A stretch of 6,568 nucleotides of DNA from an uncultured Flavobacterium sp. (GTDB taxonomy: Bacteria; Bacteroidota; Bacteroidia; Flavobacteriales; Flavobacteriaceae), in contig CAMLFV010000152.1 in the NCBI GenBank assembly GCA_946479395.1, forward strand, positions 1 to 6,568, given 5' to 3'. Under the pieces are notes generated by a model. The model saw nothing but the letters and a program-made list of their open reading frames with translations. It was not told the DNA's origin and searched no databases. Below, one piece after another: positions 1 to 5,848 of the stretch. Every line of letters begins with the position of its first letter. Positions within the stretch are counted from its first letter, which is position 1. Made by a program: the position numbers and the translations under genes.

Positions 1-117
1 CTGTTAGAAGTAAATTCTTCTCCCGGATTGGAAGGAATTGAAGGTGCAACTGGCAAGGATATTGCAGGGGAAATGATAAAAGCCATAGAAAAGAATTTTA
101 AATGGCTTAACCTTTAA
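1..117 (+). CDS. rimK: RimK-type ATP-grasp ligase (ribosomal protein S6--L-glutamate ligase family), C-terminal end only
   Basis: Only the last 38 codons are present; the gene starts left of the window. The fragment reads [20 protein letters not shown] and then [18 protein letters not shown]. The [12 protein letters not shown] block followed by TG-x-D-I-A is the C-terminal signature of RimK ligases; E. coli RimK has nearly the same stretch. In ATP-grasp enzymes the Glu and Asn of this block bind the catalytic Mg ions. RimK adds glutamate residues to the C-terminus of ribosomal protein S6 in the cytoplasm using ATP. Relatives with the same block ligate other amino acids (LysX, coenzyme F420 ligases), so the substrate is inferred. 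The next gene starts 23 bp downstream on the same strand, so the two may be co-transcribed. Confidence 0.85.
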   Translation: MLEVNSSPGLEGIEGATGKDIAGEMIKAIEKNFKWLNL

Positions 118-119
118 TC

Positions 120-135
120 TAAAATTTAAATTTTA
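120..135. repeat. 16-bp perfect AT-only palindrome between rimK and the SIMPL gene
   Basis: The sequence taaaatttaaatttta is its own reverse complement and lies 5 bp before the ATG at 141. It could be a small regulatory site or a hairpin. With only A and T in a very AT-rich genome, chance is a realistic explanation. No promoter with the TAnnTTTG consensus is visible at a usable distance in this 23-bp gap. Confidence 0.3.
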
Positions 136-140
136 AAAAC

Positions 141-833
141 ATGAAAAAGATTGTTTATTTATTTACACTCGTATTAGTAACATTTTCAGCAATGGCACAA
201 AACAACAACAACAGCATTACACCACAAGTTAACGTAAACGGCGAAGGCTCGGTAAAAATTAAACCAGATTATGCCGTAATAACAATGGGTGCAGAAATTA
301 AAGATCTTGATTCTTCAAAGGCAAAAAAACAAAACGATGAAATTATTGCTAAAATGATCCAAGTAATCAAGAAAAGTAATATTGCCGAAAAAGATTATCA
401 AACCCAACGCGTAAATCTTTATAAAACAAGAGAATATCAAGAGAAAAAAGATTATTTCGTAGCAAGCCAAACCATTACTATTACTTTAAGAAATTTGGAC
501 AATTACGAGAAATTAATGGCTGATTTAATGGCTGCTGGTGCAAATACCATTAACGGAGTTGAATTTAAATCGACACAAACAGAAAAAGTTGCAACAGAAA
601 TTAGAGCAAAAGCGGTTTTGAACGCTAAGAAAAAAGCCGAAGATTATGCAAGTGCTTTAAACCAAACAATTGGTAAAGCATTAATTATTAGCGATCAATC
701 TATGGTTAACAATCCGCGAGTTTATATGATGAAGACAGCAATGGCTGACGCATCTGCAGGAATGGATCAAACATTGGCTGTTGGTGAAATTGAAATTTCA
801 ACGAACGTAAATGTTGTTTTTGAATTAAAGTAA
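141..833 (+). CDS. SIMPL domain-containing (DUF541) exported protein
   Basis: This 230-residue protein starts at the ATG that places a clean Sec signal peptide at the N-terminus: KK charges, hydrophobic residues 4-17, and an A-M-A site giving likely cleavage between A19 and Q20. The mature protein opens with a short Asn run (21-24). The SIMPL domain then fills about residues 29-230. It shows the family's opening strand V-N-G-E-G-S-V-K-I-K-P-D (32-43), a charged central helix rich in AKAVxNAKKKAEDYA (about 155-170), and a closing strand G-E-I-E-I-S-T-N-V-N-V (215-225). The length is normal for the family. SIMPL proteins are periplasmic or surface proteins that can form oligomers; their biochemical role is poorly defined, although some are linked to stress tolerance. 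The gene sits 23 bp behind rimK. It has no Shine-Dalgarno sequence, as expected in Bacteroidota. Confidence 0.88.
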   Translation: MKKIVYLFTLVLVTFSAMAQNNNNSITPQVNVNGEGSVKIKPDYAVITMGAEIKDLDSSKAKKQNDEIIAKMIQVIKKSNIAEKDYQTQRVNLYKTREYQEKKDYFVASQTITITLRNLDNYEKLMADLMAAGANTINGVEFKSTQTEKVATEIRAKAVLNAKKKAEDYASALNQTIGKALIISDQSMVNNPRVYMMKTAMADASAGMDQTLAVGEIEISTNVNVVFELK

Positions 834-851
834 AACTAAACATAATTTTAC

Positions 852-922
852 CACATAGATACATAGTTAAATAAGTTTATTTATGCTCTTAAGCAAAATC
901 TAACAGACTATGTTTCTATGTG
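852..922. repeat. Imperfect long inverted repeat with nested hairpin in the 834-970 intergenic region
   Basis: The left arm cacatagatacatag (852-866) and right arm ctatgtttctatgtg (908-922) pair over 15 positions with one mismatch. Between them, a second small hairpin is formed by tgct (884-887) and agca (892-895) around a 4-base loop. The 137-bp gap (834-970) holds no credible ORF. The element could end transcription of the SIMPL gene, since the right arm is followed by T/A-rich sequence, or it could be a copy of a dispersed palindromic repeat. I recall similar CACATAGAAACATAG-type arms in Flavobacterium intergenic regions but cannot check this here. Only one-mismatch relatives of TAnnTTTG occur in the gap (for example 872-879 and 909-916), so no promoter is called for the following gene. 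Confidence 0.7.
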
Positions 923-970
923 TTTTATAATTTTAAGTTCAATTAAAAATTTTAAATTGTTTCAATTTTA

Positions 971-2155
971 ATGAACCCATCAAAGGAATTATGGATTACT
1001 AAATTTTTTAAATTAAGTAATCCATCTTTTTTTATTAATCAAACCGAAGAAGAATTTTACGAAAACATTCGTAAAACAGGCTTTATATATGGTTTTACCA
1101 CCAAATCAATCCAACCGGTTTTTAATTCGTTTGATCTAACGCATGAAGAATACGCAAAAATTGTTTTGTTGGAAGCTTTGTATGGAACGTTTGTTCAAAC
1201 AAAAAATGAAACTGATTTTAAGGAATTTACCAAACATGCCGAGGATTTCTACAAAAAAATGGGCGAAGCTAAAACAGAATCGTATTTTTCTTTTATAAAA
1301 TTTGAATCTAAAAAAGCTTTTGCATCGCTAGAAAAAATTCTGAACGAACGCACTACCCGATCGTCAAATTATTTGGATAAAACTTTTTCGCATCATTTAT
1401 CGAATTTTTTAATTTTTACCGATGTTCTTTGTTTTAAACGTTATTTACTGAACGAAACAGAAATTTTGAACTATTACAAGTATCTGGAACAAACTATTTC
1501 GCATTTGGTAATGATTAGCTTCAACCAAAAACAAAATGTTTCTAAATACGATATTAAGTTGCAAGAAGTTTTAAGTAGTTCGCTTAAATATGCATCGCTT
1601 AAAAACTTCGATACGCAACTTTCAACGCTTGATTTGTGGAATATTAAAACGTTTTACGGCAAAGCCTACATTTACGATATTGCGTTGATGGTTTTATGGA
1701 ACGATGAAAAAATTGATCAAAAAGAGTTTAAATTTATTCTTAAGCTTCAAAATTTATTAGGTTTACAAAAACATTTTACTAAAAGATCTTTAACCGATAT
1801 GGTTACTTTTATTGAAAACAATAGAAGTGAAATCCCGTATTTTCAATTCTCACATCCATTAAAAAAATTATATAAAAATACCAACAAAACAGTTGCTTTA
1901 CTGATTAAACGAAACAAAAAAAGTTTGATTAAAGAGTTAGAAAACAATAAATTGCTAATGCAATTAGTGGTTAAGGCAACTTACACCAACCTTTCAGACA
2001 AAGAAAAACTACAATTAAAAAATCAGTTTATAGAATTAGGGAAAACGGTTCCGGCATTTACAATTTTCTTAATTCCGGGTGGAAGTTTACTATTACCTAT
2101 TTTAATAAAACTACTACCTGAATTGATACCTAATTCGTTTAATGAGAATAAGTAA
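971..2155 (+). CDS. LETM1-related biofilm-associated-type protein
   Basis: This 394-residue protein has no signal peptide and is mostly helical. The C-terminus is the diagnostic part: about residues 340-390 contain a charged helix (SDKEKLQLKNQFIELGK) followed by P-A-F-T-I-F-L-I-P-G-G-S-L-L-L-P-I-L (361-378) and L-L-P-E-L-I-P-N-S-F. This hydrophobic FLIPGG-type segment is the hallmark of the LETM1 region, known from mitochondrial inner-membrane ion-exchange proteins, and it marks a Flavobacteriaceae family annotated as LETM1-related biofilm-associated protein. Residues about 236-285 (ALMVLWNDEKIDQKEF onwards) resemble a TerB-like helical bundle with acidic residues after its first helix. The hydrophobic C-terminal stretch (361-387) may associate with the membrane. 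The biofilm role comes from the family name only; the molecular function is unknown. The next gene starts 2 bp after the stop, so the two are probably co-transcribed. Confidence 0.75.
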   Translation: MNPSKELWITKFFKLSNPSFFINQTEEEFYENIRKTGFIYGFTTKSIQPVFNSFDLTHEEYAKIVLLEALYGTFVQTKNETDFKEFTKHAEDFYKKMGEAKTESYFSFIKFESKKAFASLEKILNERTTRSSNYLDKTFSHHLSNFLIFTDVLCFKRYLLNETEILNYYKYLEQTISHLVMISFNQKQNVSKYDIKLQEVLSSSLKYASLKNFDTQLSTLDLWNIKTFYGKAYIYDIALMVLWNDEKIDQKEFKFILKLQNLLGLQKHFTKRSLTDMVTFIENNRSEIPYFQFSHPLKKLYKNTNKTVALLIKRNKKSLIKELENNKLLMQLVVKATYTNLSDKEKLQLKNQFIELGKTVPAFTIFLIPGGSLLLPILIKLLPELIPNSFNENK

Positions 2156-2157
2156 TT

Positions 2158-2640
2158 ATGAAGAAATATTTTCGCTTATCTGCTATGATTCTTCCATTAG
2201 CTTTTGTTATTTACGTACTACTTTTTAATAATTATTCTGTTTTCTATTTTTTAGAGAAACAATTCGAAGAGCATGTCTCTAATGCTGAAACTACATTAAC
2301 AGACAATGATGCTCTTCATCCTAAATATGCTTATTTTAATAAAGAAAAAATAATTGCACTTCGTTACAAAGATGGTTGGGAGTGTGGAAGAATTTATAGA
2401 CGTATTTATTTAAATAATGAAAAAATAGAGAAAATAATCATTCGGAATTATAATGACGGTAGTGATAAATCATGTGAATTATATGATACTATCTATATAA
2501 TTGAACCTAATATCGAAAAAATTAAACTATATGTAAATTTTAAACCAGCAAAATCAATTATAAACAAGAACCTTATTGAAACAGAAGTAAATGAAGCTGC
2601 AAAATATATTAGAGAAGTAAAAGGTTGGAAAATTCATTAA
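2158..2640 (+). CDS. Hypothetical membrane-anchored protein
   Basis: I do not recognise this 160-residue protein. It starts 2 bp after the stop of the LETM1-related gene, which fixes the ATG and suggests co-transcription. After a short basic N-terminus (MKKYFR), residues about 9-31 form one hydrophobic segment with aromatic residues (ILPLAFVIYVLLF and onwards). This looks like an uncleaved signal anchor, putting residues 33-160 outside the cytoplasm. That part is hydrophilic, alternates strand-like stretches (KIIALRYKD, RRIYLNNEKIEKIIIRNY, DTIYIIEPN, KIKLYVNF), and ends in a helix (NEAAKYIREVKGW). Two cysteines, C76 and C106, could form a disulfide in the periplasm. The -33 element of the next gene's promoter lies inside its last codons. 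The size, the lack of overlap with a better frame and the tight spacing support a real gene. Confidence 0.7.
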   Translation: MKKYFRLSAMILPLAFVIYVLLFNNYSVFYFLEKQFEEHVSNAETTLTDNDALHPKYAYFNKEKIIALRYKDGWECGRIYRRIYLNNEKIEKIIIRNYNDGSDKSCELYDTIYIIEPNIEKIKLYVNFKPAKSIINKNLIETEVNEAAKYIREVKGWKIH

Positions 2641-2658
2641 CATATTTTCATAAATTTG
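2625..2658 (+). promoter_or_regulatory. Bacteroidota-type promoter for the sensor-kinase operon
   Basis: The octamer TAAATTTG (2651-2658) matches exactly the Bacteroidota -7 element TAnnTTTG. A TTG at 2625-2627 lies 23 bp upstream, at the long end of the usual spacing for the -33 element, and it falls inside the final codons of the upstream gene. Transcription would start near 2663-2666, giving a leader of about 20 nt before the GTG at 2684. This is the only exact match with sensible placement that I found in the intergenic regions. It implies that the kinase operon is transcribed separately from the LETM1-related gene pair. Confidence 0.65.
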
Positions 2659-2683
2659 TCGGTTTGTAATTAAAACCAATCCG

Positions 2684-4633
2684 GTGCGTAAATTAGTTAT
2701 CCTTACTTTATTTTCATTGTTTTTTGCTGTATCATGCAAAAAGCCGACGAATGTTTACGACCATATTTTAATCCACAAAAAAGTTACTGACAGTAATTAC
2801 AAAACTTTTACTTTAGACGAGTTGTATTATTGTTTGCTGTACAATATTCAGTTTGCAGAACAGCCCGATAAAGCTAAAAATCAAATCGCTTATTACGAAA
2901 ATCAATCACTGAATAAAAGTGATTCTATCAATATTTATCGAGCAAATAATCTGCAGATTTTTTTAAATTCTGATTTAAATTCAATCGAAAACAGAAATCA
3001 ACGTCTGTTTAAATCAGCTACTTATTTTGAAAATCAGAACAATTTATACGATGCCTATTTATCGAACTATTTAATTGCAGAATACTACTTTAATACACAG
3101 AATTTTCAACTTGCCGAAAACCATGCGTACAAAGCCATAGAAAATCTTGGAAGTAAAAATAAAGAATATGCCTTTGAAAAAGCATCAACTTTTGTCTTAA
3201 TCAGCAACATTCATTACAATCAAAAAAAATATGCTGCCGCATTTAATGTTTTGAAGAATTATGATGCTTTATCTGACTACTTCAATAAAAAATTAATTGT
3301 TCAGCAAAAAATTAATTCATTACAAAGCACTTACATAAATAATTATGCAGTTATTGGAAACAAAATAGGGAAAATATCTTTACAACAAACCATTGTTGAT
3401 TTAAAATCGGCTTATAATTTAGCCGAACTTTCCAAAAAATCTGATAATCGACAAAAAATAATGGCACTACATAACTTAATTCATTATAAAATTGAGGCTA
3501 AAGATTTAGACAGTTTAGACAATTATGTTGATCAATTTAAGCAAAGTAAGTTAAGCGCGGCACGTATTCCCATAATGCAGGTAAATTTTGCAACAATGGG
3601 CGACTATCTTTTAAAAATTAAGAAAGACACCATTGCGGCAAAGCAATTTCAGAAAGAACTTTTATTAGAAAACGCTCAAAAATTTAAAAACCTATATTTA
3701 GAGAAACGCATTTTAGAGCAGATTATGCAAAATACCGATTCTACTTCGGTTGAATTAAACAATCATTATTTAAACGTTATTGGTAATATTCAAAAAGAAA
3801 ATGATAACAAACTGAATATCAATCAGAAAGTTATTTACGAAAATCATGAATTAGTCCGAAAAAACGAAAAACTTAAACGTGAAATTTTTTATATTGTTGC
3901 CATTATTTTAAGTATTTCAATTATTTCTTTACTGGTAATTTATAGTATTATTCAAAAAATCAATCTAAAAAAAATACAGCTTCGTAACAATTATATCGAA
4001 CAAGATACCAAAGCGCTTGAAGTTACGCTGACCTATAAAAACAATATTGAAAACAAGCTGAACAACAACAAAAAGCAGATTTTCATGGAGCTGCATGATA
4101 ATATTGTGAATAAGCTGTTCTCTACCCGATTTTTACTGCATAAAGATTTTATAAAACCCGATAGTTTACAAATTGCAAAAAATACCGTTTTAGAAGTTAA
4201 AACCAGTCTGCTTGAAATTTGCGATAATTACAACGAAATAAATAATTTGTTTGAAAAAGATTCGTTTCATCACATGATTATAGAACTAATTGAAAATCAA
4301 CCAAATAATATTATTGAATTTGATTATAATCTGGATTTATCAATAGAATGGTTTAAAACACATCCAAAAGTCCGCTTTCATTTGTACCGAATTTTACAGG
4401 AATTGTTGCAAAATATTCATAAACATTCATCGGCAACCAAAGCATCGGTTGAGATCTATCAGGAAGATTCAAACATAAAACTGATTGTTTTTGATAACGG
4501 TAAAGGCTTTAAAAAAACCGCTAAAAAAGGACTTGGAATTAATAACATTCAAAATCGTTTAAAAGAAATCAATGGACATCTAACTATTGATTCAACAAAA
4601 GGAACTCAATTCACTATTACCGTTAACTTATAA
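2684..4633 (+). CDS. Tetratricopeptide-repeat sensor histidine kinase (HisKA_3/HATPase_c) with a lipoprotein-type signal
   Basis: This 649-residue sensor kinase begins at GTG, chosen because it gives an intact signal sequence and lies just after the promoter at 2625-2658. Residues 1-17 are a lipoprotein-type signal ending in A-V-S before C18. Residues about 45-395 are helical and TPR-like, for example 118-155 (NNLYDAYLSNYLIAEYYFNT and onwards) and 165-195. A transmembrane helix spans about 401-424, followed by a coiled coil (about 425-468). The dimerisation/phospho-acceptor helix has M-E-L-H-D-N with H471, the likely autophosphorylated histidine of the HisKA_3 (NarL/DesK-like) class. The ATPase domain has the N-box at Q-E-L-L-Q-N-I-H-K-H (N577), D-N-G-K-G-F (604-609) and G-L-G (616-618), so it looks catalytically complete. 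Such kinases normally phosphorylate LuxR-type response regulators. None is encoded in the visible operon, so the partner must lie elsewhere. The stimulus is unknown. Confidence 0.9.
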   Translation: MRKLVILTLFSLFFAVSCKKPTNVYDHILIHKKVTDSNYKTFTLDELYYCLLYNIQFAEQPDKAKNQIAYYENQSLNKSDSINIYRANNLQIFLNSDLNSIENRNQRLFKSATYFENQNNLYDAYLSNYLIAEYYFNTQNFQLAENHAYKAIENLGSKNKEYAFEKASTFVLISNIHYNQKKYAAAFNVLKNYDALSDYFNKKLIVQQKINSLQSTYINNYAVIGNKIGKISLQQTIVDLKSAYNLAELSKKSDNRQKIMALHNLIHYKIEAKDLDSLDNYVDQFKQSKLSAARIPIMQVNFATMGDYLLKIKKDTIAAKQFQKELLLENAQKFKNLYLEKRILEQIMQNTDSTSVELNNHYLNVIGNIQKENDNKLNINQKVIYENHELVRKNEKLKREIFYIVAIILSISIISLLVIYSIIQKINLKKIQLRNNYIEQDTKALEVTLTYKNNIENKLNNNKKQIFMELHDNIVNKLFSTRFLLHKDFIKPDSLQIAKNTVLEVKTSLLEICDNYNEINNLFEKDSFHHMIIELIENQPNNIIEFDYNLDLSIEWFKTHPKVRFHLYRILQELLQNIHKHSSATKASVEIYQEDSNIKLIVFDNGKGFKKTAKKGLGINNIQNRLKEINGHLTIDSTKGTQFTITVNL

Positions 4634-4636
4634 TTT

Positions 4637-5581
4637 ATGCATTTAATTAAAAAAAATATACTTTTTTTACTTGTTATTTGTCTTTTTACGGCATGTAACA
4701 ACAAAAAAGTATACAAAAATGCGAATTATAAAATTGACAGTATTACTATGCGCAAGAATTATAATAGTGAATACGAAGCCGATCCGTATAATTTAAAAAA
4801 AGTGCATTCGCTGTATATGAAAGAAACCGACAGTATTCTTTTAGGTATTAATCACCAAATGTACAGCAATTATTTAGCAAAGAACAATAAATTCGATAGT
4901 GCATATTATTACTTAACGCTTGCCAACGATTTTTTTAAAAATAATGATCGAAAGAAATTTTTTAATTCTGTTAGAAAAGTTTCCTTAACAAATAGAATTG
5001 ACCTTTTAGCACATTCAAAAATCGAAATGGAAAAATTAAAAGAAATTCCATTGAAAAATGAGAAAGCAAAACAGTTATATATTGATGTTTTTAGTTTACC
5101 GATTTTAAAACGATCTGATTCTGTTCAATACGAAGAAAAAATTAATTATTTGTTGAATGTTGAAGGTGATCTAAAAGATGTGATAAGAAGAGGTTCATTA
5201 GTGGAAAACTATCTTACTGGGGAAATTAATACGTATTTAATAAAAAAAACTGATTACGGTAAGATCATATCAAGATCAAACAAAAGAATCAATGAGCTTT
5301 TACAGGAAAAAAGAACAAGTGAAGATTTATTTTTCACCAACTTATTTTACAACATTTATGCTAAAATAGAAAAAAAAGATAACAGCATTTATAACGATTT
5401 TTTACATTATAAAACAAATTTAGCATCGGCACCTACGAAAGAAAGCGAGGTTTTGTACTATTATTTAAAAGCAAAACAATTTCAAACAACATCATTAAAA
5501 GATTCTGTACTTTATAATTATTCAAAAGCTTTACAAGTTAGTAAGCAAACAGATAATTTCATTTACGAACCATTATTTTGA
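4637..5581 (+). CDS. Lipoprotein with TPR-like helical repeats, possibly the 5' part of a frameshifted gene
   Basis: The ATG lies 3 bp after the kinase stop, so the gene belongs to the same operon. The 314-residue product begins with a clear lipoprotein signal: KK at 5-6, hydrophobic 8-17, and lipobox F-T-A-C with lipidated C20. The rest is helical and hydrophilic. Residues about 75-108 (QMYSNYLAKNNKFDSAYYYL and onwards) and about 270-306 (EVLYYYLKAKQF ... VLYNYSKALQVSKQ) have the spacing of aromatic and alanine residues typical of TPR units. There is no transmembrane segment or kinase motif. It is probably anchored in the periplasm or outer membrane, and from its position may work with the kinase, for example as ligand-binding partner; this is inference. 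The frame ends abruptly at F-I-Y-E-P-L-F within what looks like a continuing repeat. One extra T in the tract at 5576-5579 would extend it into the next frame, giving about 399 residues. Confidence 0.75.
   Translation: MHLIKKNILFLLVICLFTACNNKKVYKNANYKIDSITMRKNYNSEYEADPYNLKKVHSLYMKETDSILLGINHQMYSNYLAKNNKFDSAYYYLTLANDFFKNNDRKKFFNSVRKVSLTNRIDLLAHSKIEMEKLKEIPLKNEKAKQLYIDVFSLPILKRSDSVQYEEKINYLLNVEGDLKDVIRRGSLVENYLTGEINTYLIKKTDYGKIISRSNKRINELLQEKRTSEDLFFTNLFYNIYAKIEKKDNSIYNDFLHYKTNLASAPTKESEVLYYYLKAKQFQTTSLKDSVLYNYSKALQVSKQTDNFIYEPLF
5576..5581 (+). other. Possible frameshift point joining the lipoprotein to the 85-codon downstream frame
   Basis: At TTTTGA the upstream frame ends (TGA 5579-5581) and the downstream frame is entered through TTG at 5578. 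The downstream frame is open only from 5557, because TAA at 5554-5556 blocks it, so the two frames overlap by just 24 nt and the T-tract sits inside that overlap. One added T, or a -1 ribosomal slip on the tract, would read E-P-L-F-L-S-D-L-E-F-K without interruption. This could be a real mutation, a homopolymer sequencing error or programmed slippage. The sequence alone does not decide. Confidence 0.5.
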
Positions 5582-5835
5582 GCGATTTGGAGTTTAAAAC
5601 ACTGTTGCGAATTATGCTTTTTACCTATAAATTGATCGATAAAATTAAATATAAAGAAGAATTAACCTGTTTTCTATCGATTTACAAATCTAAAAACAAA
5701 AACACTTACAAGATCTGGATCAATAAATCTATTAATTTAAATGAAGACCAACTGACATTTTTAAACGATAGATCTATTAATTTTGAATTGAATAAGGATA
5801 ATCAAGAAACTACTGTTTTAATTTATATTAGTTAG
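5578..5835 (+). CDS. 85-codon frame after the TPR lipoprotein: probable detached C-terminal part, or small hypothetical protein
   Basis: If translated independently, this frame begins at TTG 5578 (overlapping the upstream stop as TTGA) or at ATG 5614, which gives 73 residues. Neither start is convincing, and I favour the reading that it is the C-terminus of the preceding gene cut off by a frameshift. The product has an amphipathic helix (EFKTLLRIMLFTYKLIDKI, 5-23), a strand C-F-L-S-I-Y-K (31-37), a second strand T-Y-K-I-W-I-N (43-49), a helix around LNEDQLTFLND (53-63) and a final strand T-T-V-L-I-Y-I (78-84). This order, with the R-I ... S-I-Y spacing, weakly resembles the ATPase domain of the kinase encoded upstream, but the Asn box, DNGKGF and GLG motifs are absent. 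It has no signal peptide or membrane segment. Its stop overlaps the menC stop by 4 bp. Confidence 0.5.
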   Translation: MSDLEFKTLLRIMLFTYKLIDKIKYKEELTCFLSIYKSKNKNTYKIWINKSINLNEDQLTFLNDRSINFELNKDNQETTVLIYIS

Positions 5836-5848
5836 TTTTCTAATTGAT
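5827..5848 (+). terminator. Weak hairpin at the convergent gene ends
   Basis: Positions 5827-5835 can pair with 5840-5848 as a 9-bp stem (two of the pairs are G-U) around a TTTT loop, followed by a short T run (5848-5850). The stem has few G-C pairs and covers the stop codons of both convergent genes. It is the only candidate terminator for the kinase operon near its end. On the other strand the wobble pairs become mismatches, so it would serve menC poorly. Confidence 0.25.

Noticed and set aside
940..959. Near-palindrome caattaaaaattttaaattg upstream of the LETM1-related gene as an operator
   Set aside because: It is imperfect and nearly all A/T; such sequences are expected by chance at this base composition and nothing else supports a binding site.
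2158..2640. Horizontal origin of the 160-residue protein gene, from its fairly frequent ATA codons
   Set aside because: Only about a quarter of roughly 20 Ile codons are ATA, which is too small a sample and too mild a bias, and no mobile-element ends or repeats flank the gene.
2554..2739. 61-codon minus-strand frame across the end of the 160-residue protein gene and the start of the kinase gene
   Set aside because: It overlaps two well-supported plus-strand genes and the promoter between them, has no recognisable motif, and is explained by AT-rich coding sequence read backwards.
4637..5835. Toxin-antitoxin or immunity-type gene pair for the overlapping lipoprotein and 85-codon frames
   Set aside because: The first product is a lipoprotein with TPR-like repeats, the second lacks a plausible own start, and no toxin or antitoxin motif is visible; a frameshifted single gene fits better.
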